Positions 1 through 13,170 of a stretch of DNA of 64,000 nt are shown in pieces (positions within the stretch are counted from its first letter, which is position 1; the number at the start of each line of letters is the position of its first letter). A program made the position numbers and the translations under genes. The notes under the pieces are model-generated. The model made no database searches. It was not told the DNA's origin and was given only the letters and a program-made list of their open reading frames with translations. Source of the DNA: Elysia chlorotica (lineage: Eukaryota; Mollusca; Gastropoda; Plakobranchidae); assembly GCA_003991915.1 (NCBI GenBank), contig RQTK01000695.1:179331-243330 (forward strand), given 5' to 3'.

Positions 1-39
<39 letters not shown>

Positions 40-55
40 TAATAATGATAATAAT
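1..55. repeat. (TAA)n microsatellite
   Basis: Nearly pure TAA repeat at the left edge, likely continuing outside the window. Confidence 0.95.
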
Positions 56-164
56 TTATACCTTTTATACATATCAAAGGAACTATTTTAAGGTTGTGTT
101 CCATGCGCTGTACATTGCTCAATAATGATTATAGTATTTTCTTACATAAATACCATAGCTTAGG

Positions 165-300
165 CCGGCATCACCATGATAAGATCAGCTGATCGAGAAG
201 TTCGACTATCCCCGCACTGCTTCTGTGAAAAAGCAAGTACAATTTTCAGACTTTAGTTTTGGGATCCGACTGATTTAAAGCCTACTACTTGCAAACTAAT
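165..300 (+). mobile_element. SINE-A body fragment
   Basis: CCCCGCACTGCTTCTGTG, then AATTTTCAGACTTTAGTTTTG and GGGATCCGACTG...AAAGCCTAC follow the SINE-A body order seen at 11.9-12.3 kb, with no tRNA-like head. Confidence 0.45.
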
Positions 301-609
301 CAACCAACCAAATATTTAATACTTTATCAAATGAAAACTATTTTAAAATTCACGCGGAAACTATCTATCAAACTAACCTTTTCTACGTTTTCCCAATTTT
401 CTTGGCGAAAAAAAACGAAACAAAACAAAACAATTATACTGTATATTATTTGACATCTTAGACGACCGATGGCGCAAGAATTTTCTGGATTGCGTCTTTT
501 TGTTGTATCATACGCATCGACTGCACTCAATGTAAACCAAATAAGTTTCATTCGACCCATAAATAAACTTTAAAAAAGATTAAGTCGATGTAAAGGAATA
601 ACAAGCAGA

Positions 610-693
610 AAATAAGCAACAACAACCTGAACAACAACAACAGCAACAACATCTACAATAACAACTCCAACAATAAATCAACAAAGTAAAAAT

Positions 694-760
<67 letters not shown>

Positions 761-790
761 GAAACAAAAACATCAACAAATGACCAACTA
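610..790. repeat. (CAA)n microsatellite with flanking CAA-rich DNA
   Basis: Pure CAA at about 694-761 and interrupted CAA on both sides. The reverse strand gives a poly-Val or poly-Cys open frame, which is an artefact. Confidence 0.95.
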
Positions 791-1880
791 AACATAATAA
801 TTCGAGCCTAGACATAAACAGACCAGGTCTCCGAAATGATCTGGTTTAAATAAATATTTGCGTATTGTTAGGGTGACAGCGATCTATTTCTACTTAGCTA
901 TTAGCACAGTTAGAAGAGAACGGTACTCAGAAGGTTTTATTCTGTTTGTTTGTTAAACCTACTCAGCATACACAACAATAGAGTAAACTTCCCGACATGA
1001 TACAGATCGATTTGATTCTTATAGCAAGTGCCTTTTCTTCTTTACCCTACCTAATATTTCTGTTCCAGTCGAGGCTTCCAAAAAAGCAAGCAACGTCACC
1101 GAAGCAGAAAACATTTGCGTTTAAAGTCCAAGTGACTTAAAGTATTATTGTACCACTAGAAAAAAGTAGAGACAGATCATTTCTCATTATTGAAGTGTAG
1201 GCTGAATAGGCTGAACAAAAGTTACTCTCTGACTATCAATCTAAACTAACTCTTGTAATGATTTATGAGAGATACATCACTTTTACACTTATTACGCTAA
1301 AACCTATTCACAACGATCATTTCGGTGACTTGGCCTGTTCGAACGTTTCAAAGAAGGCCTTCGGTTCCAGCCCAATCACATGAAATCAGATCTTCGACAG
1401 AATAAGCAACACCATGGATTTTACTGATGCGAGACAAGCCGATTTTTTTAATGATTGGAGGTGCGTGGGGGGTGAGAAAGGTGTAAACATTTTGATATGT
1501 GAGTTTCGAAAAGAAAGAAAAAAAATTCCATACGAGGTAATTATTGAGTACTCGAAGGCTTTGTTAATCTGATACGCAGATTAAAAAAAAAGAAACAACT
1601 TTGTTTTGTCTTGGCCACACTTCTTCAATCCCATAAATTTTAACCGGCTGATTTAATGCAGGCCAAAGACGTCGCCTTTCACCATCAATCTTGTTTCGCG
1701 ACATGACCGACTTGAACCGTTCCCAGATGGAGTTGTCTTAGTGCACCAGGGCCATAACGGTGGACAAATTGGTGCGTTTTCAGACTGTGAAATTTCGAAA
1801 CCGTTCATTTTAATTGGTGCTATTTCAAACGAAAGGAAAAAAAATCCTCCAACACCGTTGCCTGAACACGGAGAGTCAAG
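780..1880. other. Non-coding DNA, nothing recognised
   Basis: AT-rich sequence without supported exons or RNA genes. Confidence 0.5.
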
Positions 1881-1882
1881 GA

Positions 1883-2115
1883 GAAACAACAATAACAAAA
1901 ACAAAAAACGAACAAAAACAAAACAACAGAAACTGCAAAAACAGCAAGTGCAACAAAGAGAACTGCCAAAAAAAAACAAAAAAACAACAAAAAAACAACA
2001 ACAACAAAACAACAAAAACAATAATAATTTAAAGCAAGAGCAAGAATAACGACAAACACAACAAAACTACCACAACATCAACAACACCAACAACGACTAC
2101 AAAAAAAAAATGCTC
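1883..2115. repeat. CAA/CAAAA-rich low-complexity tract
   Basis: Interrupted CAA and AAAAC repeats. Apparent Asn/Lys-rich open frames come from this composition. Confidence 0.9.
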
Positions 2116-2759
2116 AAATAAATGTACAAATATAATCATCCTATTCTATTAAAAAAATATGGTACCTGTCTTGAAGTCGTGTATTCTGTGCGATAAATTT
2201 GAGGAGCTTTTTTAACATCTTACGGTATACAACAAGGGTCCATAGTTCCTCTTTCACTGTACAGGCAAGACAGTGTGTACATCTCTTTCTACCTTCAATT
2301 TTCGCATCACGAAGCATTTTTCTAACTTGGTACTTTACAATGATTTAGGTTCTGGTGGGTAAACGTTTAGAAGCGTGACGAAAAAAAAGTAAAAGCAGAG
2401 TTAATCACTCTTTAGCGTTACTTTTAGTGAGGTTTCCTCTCCCACAAGTCCGTAAAAGCAATCGATTCTCGCTTAGCTCTAGAAACCTTTTATGGTAATG
2501 TTAGTGAACCTTCGGTTAACTCTACTGGGGAATGACAAATAAACATACCCATTGTAATCTTTACAGACAGCTATTGGCAGGATGGGTAGGGAAAACAAAG
2601 ATGACAGGTCTAATACATCAAGCGTATAAACGAGGGGAATAGCGTGACTGTGCTATTTCATCCCTCCACAAATAATTACACAGAAAACAGAATAATTATT
2701 TCTCTCTGCATTATTTCATCGTATTTGACATAGATGCCGTATGAAGGGCAAAATCTGCA

Positions 2760-2995
2760 AAACAATTCGGCAACTGGAGTAATTAGTAGAGCATTGACCT
2801 TTCAATTGGGGTGTTCCTGGTACGAAACTTACGACAGGAATTTATTTGTCCAATCTCGTCCCCTATTGGTTGAGCCAGTGTCAGGCAGGAGTAATGGTTT
2901 CCCCGCGCTGTCTCTATGGCAGCCAGTAACATTTTCAGACGTTAGTCTTGGGACCAATCCACAATAGAGCCTATATCGTCTGAACGCTAAGCAAC
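2760..2995 (+). mobile_element. SINE-A copy
   Basis: A tRNA-like head (TTAGTAGAGCATTGACCTTT, then GTTCCTGGTACGAAACT as a decayed B box) leads into the SINE-A body: GGCAGGAGTAATGGTTTCCC, CATTTTCAGACGTTAGTCTTGG and CAATAGAGCCTATATCGTCTG. Confidence 0.6.
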
Positions 2996-3760
2996 AGTTG
3001 GATGACTCGGGAAACCTAAGGAGCGTTAAAAGAATCCATTATACATTATTTTACAAGAGGCTCCAAAACAAAATATCTCTGGCACTTTCTACATAATTAT
3101 GGTTTCCTGTTTGGTTTAAAAACGCCCCCCCCCTCCTCTAACAGGCAGAACGACAACACTAATATCAACAACACCAAAACCCTGAACAACAACATCAACT
3201 AAAACAATTAACAAACAAATAAAACGGTTTTTTAGATTCAAATTACCGTAAAAAGCCCATAACGGCCGTCCTATACTCTCAAGGGAAATAATAATTTAAG
3301 CCTGTAGCAATCGATACAAAATAATTCATGAAGTTTCTCCAATATAATCTTCTTCAGAGATATCAGCTTTCCCTGCCCGCCACAGATCATGCTTTGATAG
3401 CTCTAGTTATATCATCTCAGGGAAAAGATCGATACTAATGAATTGCATATATATTTCAAATTGCTTTGTTCTGTGTAACTGAGCTGAAACAGAAAACGTT
3501 TATTCAACTGCTTATTTGATTTCTTTATTTCTGTGTAACACAGAGGAATGATTTTGAAATAATTTTTTGTGCCGTTGATTTATTAATATGTTGATTTCAA
3601 TCCTACAAGGAATTCTGTAGCCAATCTCTCAGCGAACCAATTTTGAAATTTAATACGGATCTTAGCAAAAACTTGGTTTGAAAATATAGGATTCAAAGAT
3701 AAAGACACAGCGAGTCAGATACTCACAGAGTGATCGATTGGTGAATATACAGAGAGAAAT
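2996..3760. other. Non-coding AT-rich DNA
   Basis: No exon, RNA or repeat family recognised. Confidence 0.5.
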
Positions 3761-3761
3761 C

Positions 3762-3763
<2 letters not shown>

Positions 3764-3825
<62 letters not shown>
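3764..3825. repeat. (GA)n microsatellite
   Basis: Pure GA dinucleotide repeat followed by (GACA)3. Confidence 0.97.
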
Positions 3826-3837
<12 letters not shown>

Positions 3838-6282
3838 ATTGGCCACAATGGCATTGAAGACACATTCGCCAACATGTCGACAATGCATTGAAGACATGGG
3901 TGAAAACATTCGCCACAAAGCCATTGAAATAAAGAGTCTGCAGTACCAGCCACAAAGACATTGAATTATATAATATACAACATTGGCCACAAACGCATTG
4001 AAAAAGTCATGGAAGACATTGCCGTAAGAGAAAACGTTTTCCTACAAATAGCATGAACTATAGAAGAATATCATCGTAAAGTAACACCTTTTTGGCAGAC
4101 CAGAGAGAATTTCTATAGAAAATTGTACTAGAGTTACAATAGGATTGTTCATTTACATTAAAAAATGTTCGCATTTTTCAAAATAATTTTCAGCTCAAGT
4201 AAATTAAATTTCCTTTGGATAACCCTTCTGTGCTATAAAAAATAGAATAGGATCGCTGAGTCTGTTGATTCATAAAGAATGCCCCACTCCATTTAACATA
4301 AAGAAGAGCCCCTTGCATAATTCTCGTATGTTCCGAAAGTTTTACATACAAAGCGTTTCTAATCAAACTCACCCCGAGGGAAAAGAAAAATCTTCCACCT
4401 CTCTTGGTTAATAATTCAATGCATATCACGTGCATAAAAGCATTTTTATGCGCCCGCTCATTGAGCGGCTGATCTGTAAATCAATTAAAACAAGCACACA
4501 GAGTGTTTGGAGAAAATTGCAGGCGTCACGAAGCTGATATAATAACACAAACACGCATAAACAAAGCTATTACCATTAATTTTCTATCCTAATTAAAGCT
4601 TGTTGCTGGCGTAATACAGCCTGTTATTATTAAGCCTTAATTACTAATTGCGTTAAATATCTAAACAGTATTTTGTATGGTTACGAATTAACTTTCCAAA
4701 AATTTGAAGAAAACGCAGCAGTTTTATTTCCCTAAGGCAGCTATTATGTAAATTAGCCGTTTATCGTTTTTGTATCGTTTTTTTTCTGTCGTTCTTTCCT
4801 TTCTTTCACGTTGGATGGAGCGGTTTTTCCTAAACTGTGTGACACAGTCATGAAATATTCATGAACGGGTCGTGTGCATACAATGGAAAACCATCGTATT
4901 TATGAGCCTTGGGATATATAACATTATCTTGTTTGAAGTGGCGCACGATATCCTAGTTGAGAAAACTCTTTTGTGTGCAAATTTATGAACGATGTAATAT
5001 GCCAAATGAATTTCGATTTTTTGTTTTGTGTTGTATTGTTCTCTCTTTCTTTAATTTTCTAACAACCCCTACCCCCACCATTTGCCTCTTTCCCCGCTTC
5101 ATATGAGTCTGTTGGTAATTGTCTATACTCAGTATACTGCAATGGTGACAGTGTATCATGATGAGGGTGTAGTCATTCTATGGATAGATGCGTTTTGCTT
5201 TAAAATATTTTGACTTACTCATTATTTCTTGATTTATATTAATCCGATCCTTTGGACTTTTGCCCATTCAGCAATCTGCAGAGCTAAAGCTGTCCAATAA
5301 TTGTCGTCACTCGGATTCGCTCAAAAATTTTTCTCCGTTTCTTTCTACCTTGGCCTTCTTGAGCGTCAACTTTCGGGAAAAACCACAGGACTTCTCTGAG
5401 TATTCCTCTTTATTATGTTTACAAAGCGTGAGGAAGAAGGATAGTGCATTAGAACACGTCAATTTGCGAACGGTCCGTGCATATTTTAAAGTTGCCCGTA
5501 CGGGAATGAACGGTTAAGCAAATCTTGAGCTAGTTTGCGCGCCAAAATTGTTTGCCTATGGAAGCAGGACTATTTGCAGAGAATTTAGAATCTACGGGTT
5601 TTCCTTCAATTTTTCTCTCTACGTTGTTTTAAAGAATGTGGAGCAGATAGACATAGGGGTCTATATACTGTCACCGTGAAGTACGGAATTTTAGTCAGTA
5701 AAATACACTCTCAGCGTTATTTCTTGAGCACAAAAAGCAAAAAAAAAAAAAAAAGAAAAAATTAATAAAAAATAAAAATAAAACCACCAAACAAAAACGC
5801 ACATTTTTAAAAATTTTCTCTTTACTTTCAATAGTATCTGCATGCCAACATTCCTCTCTGCATGTGCATCCTAAACAAAATATCTGACTGCATCCTTGTC
5901 ATCTTTTGCCTTCTCACGTTCGAGCTTAAATTTTCTATGACACGTGCTATGCTCCTTTCCTTTCTTGCTCTTTTCTTTCTTTTTTTAAAAAACTGTGTGA
6001 CGCTGGTTTGCTTTGTGGACATGAATAGTATTAAGTATACCATTTTGCCTTACATTGTTTATCTCTTCATGTTAGGATTTCATACCCATTAGCACCTATG
6101 CCTATATTTAGCGATAATCACACTTTGCCAAACTGGGAGGTCTAAAACAATATTCTCATGGTTTAGTTTTAATTTATCTTCATACTATTTTAGACAATTT
6201 TTAGTTGGTATGACGTTATCGTTAATTGTAATGTATAAATTATATTTTGGTACCCCTATTATACAGTTCCAGGAGTCAATAA
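3826..6282. other. Non-coding DNA, nothing recognised except a short interspersed motif
   Basis: At 3840-4010 a loose repeat of GGCCACAA...CATTGAA recurs five times with irregular 35-50 bp spacing. Otherwise the DNA is AT-rich. An 85-codon plus-strand open frame (5260-5517) matches nothing I know. Confidence 0.45.
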
Positions 6283-6370
6283 TCATAATAATAAATTAAT
6301 AAATTACATTTATTTAGCGCTTTCCATTTTCAGAATATTTTAAAAATCTCAAAGCGCTTTACTAGTGGAT
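6283..6370 (-). mobile_element. LINE/SINE-type 3' tail
   Basis: Read on the minus strand: GTAAAGCGCTTTGAGATTTT, then GGAAAGCGCTAAATAAATGT and a degenerate ATT-repeat tail. This paired AAGCGCT motif with ATT tail is common at the 3' ends of CR1/jockey-like LINE elements and dependent SINEs. The body upstream is not recognisable. Confidence 0.5.
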
Positions 6371-6601
6371 ACACTAAATACGCATACATAATCGCATGGT
6401 AAATTTTCAAGACACAAAGTGATGAAAACAGGCACAATAACGGGCACTGTTAACTCCGCCCACCGAAATTTGTTGTACACATCCAGCGCTTACTGAGTCG
6501 AAAGTGAGCGCGTGAGCGCGTGAGCACTTCGGCAAAGCAAGAGAGTGAGCACTGACAGTCACAGGCGATGACAACGGTGTCTTCCCGCTAGCCCGCAGCC
6601 T

Positions 6602-6688
6602 CCCCCCCCTCTCTCTCTCTGTCTCTCTCTCTTTTGCCTTACATTGTTTATCTCTTCTACATCTCGCACTTTTTACTGTATGCTTCAT

Positions 6689-6767
<79 letters not shown>

Positions 6768-6783
6768 CCTCTCCCTTTCCCCT
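6602..6783. repeat. (CT)n microsatellite
   Basis: Pure CT at 6690-6764 with CT-rich flanks. Confidence 0.97.
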
Positions 6784-8090
6784 CATTTTAAAATTTACAT
6801 ATCCTACTGCATGATTTCAGTTTAGTTCATTGGATCGATTTAAGTGCTGTTTTTGTTTATTTTCGCTTTCTTCACTTTTTTTTTCTTATTATGGAACAAT
6901 TATCAAGCTTTTTTTGTCTTGCGAAAGGTTAAAACCATTATGTGATATTTTATCTGGATTAAGCAGTATCAATTGCCAAAACTACCGAGCATTGATAATA
7001 CATATTGTCATTAGAGATAATCATAATGTACTTGCTTTGGTTGAGCAATTCACGGTGAACCTATGCTCAATAACCCGGATGGATTAAATAGGTATGGGTT
7101 TCGCAACATTCACAAAATATTTCTCAATTATTGGCTTCACACAATATGTGGTTGTTTAAGTGAAAGTGCTCCTTGAATAGTTTCCGGCAAGCTTGCACTT
7201 TAATAACACTCTCTGGATTGTGTACTTTAAAATAATGTTACGACAAAGTATTTCCATTTGTACTTTAACAAATCAGACATAGTACATTTCATTTTTAGCG
7301 TAGGTCCTATTTGAATAATTATTTTTATTAGCTTGTTTCCCCTTAAGGACAAAGTGGTTCGGTGGCTACGCATCTACAAGTGAACAGTTTTTGCCTCACA
7401 GAGCGTAATTGTTTTCCAATCATATTGCTTTTTTAGACAGGAATGAGAACTATGTTTGACACAATTTAAATAATGTAATGCAGACTTTAATACGATTTTG
7501 AGCAGATTGTCCATTTTTGATCTATTTGAATACTTGCAAACACCATTTTAAGATTGAAAGGATTTTTTTTTTTTAATTTTTTTTCCAATATCTTCTTACT
7601 GTTTAATATCTCCCATAAATTAAGACTATAATAAGTTAAAAATGTATCTGGTGGGAGAGGGGTATCTAATGACTGTTATAGTTTTTTTATGTGAGCCGTA
7701 AATTCAGACTTCTCACATTCTAAACATTCTACAGGACTAACATCTAAATAAGATGTTACTACAATATAGTAATATTCGTCCCAAAATACTGTAGATACAC
7801 TTTATACGGCGCCAGTCTTATTTCCTTACAAGAATACATTTCCAATAAATGACTGCAAAAAAAAAACCGCAAAGACGGCAACGAGTGACATACAATGTCA
7901 ATAAAGCTCAATATAGCAGAACGATTAGGGAGGGGATGATTTTAATTATACGTCTTATAAAAACATATGTCTAGACTTAACCTTTAGATGTTATAAATAA
8001 CAAGCCGGCTATCATTCGCGAGGATCATAAATTGTTGTGTCTTTTCTGACTGCCCAGCATCGTCAGTAAACAAAACAAAACAAAAGAACA
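6784..8090. other. Non-coding AT-rich DNA
   Basis: No feature supported. Confidence 0.5.
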
Positions 8091-8094
8091 AGAG

Positions 8095-8200
<106 letters not shown>

Positions 8201-8960
8201 AAACAACAATCACGACAGCAGTATTAACACCTATGATATCGAAACACCACCAGGGACAACAAGAGCTGATTACATAATTCAGTATAGAAAGAGGAAACTA
8301 ACTTAAAATAGGGAAATACTTCAACAAATGACTATAACTCTAAACTGTATTTATGGACTATTTTGGACCCTTTGTGGAAACCCGGAAAGAAATTTCACTA
8401 TTGCTAAATATGCACCATGTCACGTTCAGAATGTCATGCCATGTCACGTTCAGAATGTCACAAACCCTTAAATCTAGTATTTAAGAATTGAGATTTGCCA
8501 AACTACAAAACATAAAAAAACCACATAAAATGCTGCATTGAGCTTGAACATTATTTTTTGGCATTGAGGGATGACAAGAAGAGAAATGCATCAAGATCTA
8601 ACCTTAGAAGTTGGGCCAGCCAAAAACTATTCTTACAAGACCATAGAGAGGGGGGCTTTGAAGGGATGTTAACCAATTAAGTCCCACTATGGCTAGCCAA
8701 GAAGTAGGGCCTACATTTCAGCGCTAATCACCCCTTGTTGGCACCAGTACCACTGAACTGCGCCGATCGATCAATCCTGTCGCAATGCGAACGGTCTAGT
8801 ACGCTCGTATAAGATGTACACGACCTCTACAGTGACTGTGTCACCTTGTTGGTCTAAAATTGTTTTTATGAGTCAGCAGCCTCGCCCTCTCTCTATAATG
8901 AGTTTCCTTCCTCAGATCCGACATCTCTGTCTGTGCTTCTAACTGTCAAGTATCTCCTCC
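8201..8960. other. Non-coding DNA with a 24-bp direct duplication
   Basis: CATGTCACGTTCAGAATGTC occurs twice in tandem (period 24) at 8416-8460. Nothing else is recognised. Confidence 0.5.
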
Positions 8961-8963
8961 CTT

Positions 8964-9012
8964 CTCTCCCCCTCTCTCTCTCTATCTATCTCCTCCCCCT
9001 CCTCTCCTTTCT

Positions 9013-9064
<52 letters not shown>

Positions 9065-9112
9065 CCCCTCTCTCTTCTCTCTCTCTCTCTCTCCCCCCCC
9101 CTCTCTCTCTTC
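8964..9112. repeat. (CT)n-rich tract
   Basis: Pure CT at about 9018-9061, with interrupted CT/CCT on both sides. Confidence 0.95.
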
Positions 9113-9599
9113 TGTGCCTATTTCAAACCCATTATTTATGATAACGTTTTTCGCAGTTCTTTCCCGCAATGTCCTTTAGCACCTATGATTTAATGATGTG
9201 CTGTTGATTTTGCTTACTTTAGAAACTAAATTAAATAAGGCAATATTATTATCATACTGATGCTTTGAAGGACTTTTAACATAGTTTCCCGTGTAAGACC
9301 TAAATACTTTTAGCACAATGCTGTAATTGATTTTGCGCTATAGGAGACATTATATTTTTGGTCAACTTTCAAACAAAAGCAGACACAGTAAGCCCTAAAT
9401 AGTGTGAGTCGAAAAAGGTTTCTGTCTTTTCTTTCTTTACGAAAAATTTCGTTCAATTTGTCTTTCATACTCTATGCCAACTATGTCGACTGGGATTTTG
9501 CCATACTCTCACTTATTCCCGTTTTTATTTTATCTTTTCGGTACTATTAGCATTGTCTACAACACTGTTACAAGCTAACATGTTCCTTTTTTTCATTTA

Positions 9600-9930
9600 A
9601 CCCTTACCAGCTACTAGTTCTACCACAGCGCGCTCTTCCTTTCCTAACCCCCTCCATTTTATTCTCTTTACCCTCTCTTCTTCCCGACAAAGATCTACGT
9701 ACGATCAAAAACAGAACCGATGCTGCGATTTGTCCCATCGTTCCCCTCGCTTTCCGCCTGCGCGCCCAAATCGTCGAGCTAGCTGTCGCAAAGCCCCAAG
9801 CCGCACTGCGACAATCAGGTGACGTCACGACTCCCATGAGGCATGGCACCGGCGATTGCTAGGGAAACGCTTGGTTGCGGATCTACCGGCTACCGACAAG
9901 GCAGCCTGGGGAAATAAGATATTAAGCTGC
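9600..9930. promoter_or_regulatory. GC-rich promoter-like island with a palindromic CRE
   Basis: This stretch is far richer in G+C and CpG than its AT-rich surroundings. It has a perfect cAMP-response element TGACGTCA (9820-9827), CpG-rich blocks (TTTCCGCCTGCGCGCCC) and an X-box-like half site (GATTGCTAGGGAAACGC). No coding exon is recognised beside it, so it may be the start of a transcript not otherwise visible. An 81-codon minus-strand open frame over it (9849-9604) has no similarity I recognise and may be fortuitous. Confidence 0.35.
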
Positions 9931-11360
9931 AGTCAAACTGTGAGCAGGAGCCAGTAACTGAAATGCTTGACAGATTTTTTTTAGCGGTAATGCGTCTGAA
10001 TTTGTTTGAATACAGCATGATAAATTCTTCTTTATTGTAAGCCTACTTCACTTTGCGGGTTACTGTATTCAATGTTATCGGAAAGAATATTAATACAAAC
10101 CGTCGACGAGTAGGCTGATTAGATGTTTGTTTATAACTTGTCCCTATAGGCCCTTAAATTAATTTTTATTCTTTTTGTTTTCAAATGATTAGCTAAATCT
10201 GAAAATCTACTAAAATGTTATAACTTAAAATTTCACCTCTTTTCTTGTTGGTATAATTCATTTTTCTTTGTTTGTGTCTACCCTTATATAACTAAACAAT
10301 TTATAGAATAAACGTTAACCTCTGGATCATTTTAAACTGTATAGAGCCATTATAATAGAAGATCAGAGTGTAGAAGTTTTGTTATTTTGCATGTGACGAG
10401 TTTGGTATACACGTTACAAGTCTGTCCCTACATGCAAAGCTTGAACAGAGTAAATATACATGTATTTCATTCAGTAAAGACCACACAGTAGGACAAAATA
10501 GTTAATACCTATAAAAATCTATCCTGTATACTCTTATAGTAAAGGTACATAAGAAAAGACTGTTTTAAAGACAATGTTGCTATCTTTCAAAACATTTCTA
10601 AAACATTCTTTGTCGCTATAAGCATTGGCTAAAATAAATAAAATAGTAATTATACGTGGATGTTCTAAAAGCACATCTACAGCCTGGTAGCAACAACAGC
10701 AATCGTGAAATTAGAATCCTACACTACTGTGCCTAAAATATTAAGTGGACTTTCAAGAGAGCACGAATAGAACTGATTTGAAAGAATAAATAATATCAGT
10801 AAATCAAAAGCTGCTCTCTAAACGGTTAACCAAAACGTTCTCATGTACATTACTTAAAGTTAAACTTTACATTCCACTCTTCTGTGGGTAGCTAAATGGA
10901 ATACGTCAAAGTAATGGTTCCAATCGTTAATAATTCTTTGAATCTACATAGAGCCTTTCATAAACAAAGAAGAACTAAAGTTTGACGCTCGATTCACCAT
11001 TTACATGCGATAATCTAGCGTCTAAATCTACCCCTTCCTTTCAGATACCTATCCTTAGTCTTCGTATTCTAGATCTAGTGCCGAGAACCGTCGTTCGTGC
11101 AAATAGATTTAAGGTGATTTAATGGCCGCTGCAATATTGACTATTATTTCTGCGTCGGTATTTGGTGGCGGTCAGGCCTGACTATAGGGGAGATTACCCA
11201 TAATACCCCTCCTCACTGTGCAGTGAGTAGCCTATTCAGATCGATGGCTTTACCACATTGATCCACTAGATAGGGCGGGATGGGCAGGAGCGGGACTTTT
11301 CCTGTAGGTTAGATCAGCAGAGAGGTGAAGATTTTCAGTTTCAGTTTTCGATTGTTTTTG
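9931..11360. other. Non-coding AT-rich DNA
   Basis: No exon or repeat family recognised. Confidence 0.5.
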
Positions 11361-11404
11361 TTTTGTTTTTGGGGTTGAGTAGTTGAGGGGGGGGGGAATT
11401 TTGG

Positions 11405-11407
<3 letters not shown>

Positions 11408-11480
<73 letters not shown>

Positions 11481-11600
11481 AGAGAGATAGAAACAGAGAC
11501 AGGGAGAGACAGACAGACAGTCAGACAAACAGACAGAGACAGAGACAGAAACAGAAACAAAGATACAGAAAGAAAATAAGGAACAGAGAAACACAGAGAC
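11408..11600. repeat. (GATA)n and (GA)n/(CAGA)n compound microsatellite
   Basis: GATA repeats at 11408-11459, GA at 11460-11480, then CAGA-rich DNA. Confidence 0.95.
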
Positions 11601-11849
11601 AGAACGATAGAAATAATGATGAGATGATCAGAGTGTGCGAGGTTACAGACCACCAAATCTCAAGCTATGGAGCCACGGAGCCATCATTGATTTTCCTGCT
11701 CAGTCTTTAGCCAGTCGGCGGCACTGCTGCTCTCTATGTGAGTCTGTGTTTGTAGATCGCTCCTCCCTGAGCCGACTGGGGACCCGCACGCTCCAGGGGC
11801 AAAACTGCCAACCTTAAGAGAAATCAGAATAGGGGGACGGGGTGGGGTC

Positions 11850-12400
11850 GGGGGAACTGGTCCAAGTGGTAGAGCATTGGTCTCCAATTCGGGAGGTAAC
11901 TGGTTCGAAACCCACAATAAATTAAAAATATATACACTGTATAATGACAGGCTGAGGCAGGAATCGTGGTATCCCTGGGCTGTTTCTGTGTACCAGCAAG
12001 TAAAATTGTCGGACTTTTCTCTTAGAACCCGTGCTCAAAAGTGCTGACTTTTAAATGTAGCGGTTCAAAACCAAGGATTGGTCAAAAATACATTTGTCTG
12101 ATTTCATCTCCTACTGGTGTGGTCGCTGTCAGTATGATGTGATCGACTGGGACAGGAGTCACAGTGCAAGTATCCTCTCACATATTCTGTTGTGACCAGC
12201 TCATACAGGAGTCATGGTATCCCTGCCCTGTCTCGTGTGTTTCAGCACATAAAATTGTCAAACGTCAGTCTTGGCGCCCGTCCACAATGAAGCCTATATA
12301 GTGCTGATGTTGTACGTTAAACCAATTTAACAACTACACTCTCTCTGTATGGCAGTACCTCAAAATTGTAAGACGTTAGTTTTGTTACCCATCGTCAATA
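11850..12400 (+). mobile_element. tRNA-derived SINE-like copies, two or three in a row
   Basis: The first has an A box TGGTCCAAGTGG (11858-11869) and a B box GGTTCGAAACC (11902-11912). A body follows with CAGGAATCGTGGTATCCCTG and a GTAAAATTGTC...AGAACCCG block. A second body at 12190-12335 repeats CAGGAGTCATGGTATCCCTG and ends in GCCTATATAGTGCTGATGTT-GTACGTTAAACCAA. A third partial body follows at 12340-12400. This family is called SINE-A below. Confidence 0.7.
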
Positions 12401-12640
12401 ATTATAGCTAAGTAACGAACTAACAAACAAACAAACAGCCATTATAGCACAGTATATATAATATATTTTTGGCCACAAGAAGTGTATGGAAAATATGTTT
12501 CTTGGGCGTGGAGTTGGCAGCTGTGCATAGGAGAACATTGAGAATAAAAATGTTCTGGTATCCGCCAGCAGAGAGAATTAAATTTGCCAAAAGCAAGGAC
12601 GTGAGGGATAAGAAAGAGCGCTTATTATGATGCGCTGTAC

Positions 12641-12641
<1 letters not shown>

Positions 12642-12693
<52 letters not shown>

Positions 12694-12715
12694 TCTCTTC
12701 TCTCTCCCTTCATCT
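12642..12715. repeat. (CT)n microsatellite
   Basis: Pure CT then CTTCT variants, between two copies of the 12.4-13.5 kb repeat. Confidence 0.96.
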
Positions 12716-13043
12716 TTTTTTAGTAGAGGTGTTTTTGTTGTATTTTGTCTTTTACATTTTTACAGGCCATCGTAATCCTCTCTCTTTCCTGTCCCTCACG
12801 TCCTTGCCTTTGGGCCCTCTAATTCTCTCCCTGCCGGCCGGTACCAGTAAATATTTTTGTCATTCTCTCCTATATGCAGCCGCAATTCCCCCCTCCCCCC
12901 CTGCTCAAACCCACCCAAAAAAACACAAAAAAAAAAAAAACATTATTTGTTTATTCTTCCAATATTTGTTGCTAAAAGTGCAGTATTCTACACTCTGATG
13001 TCTGGGTGTTTTTGTTGTTTTTTGTGGGTTTTTTTATCGTTGT

Positions 13044-13170
<127 letters not shown>

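Noticed and set aside
1741-2059. Asn/Lys/Gln-rich plus-strand frames
   Set aside because: Composition follows the CAA/AAAAC low-complexity tract and no conserved segment is seen.
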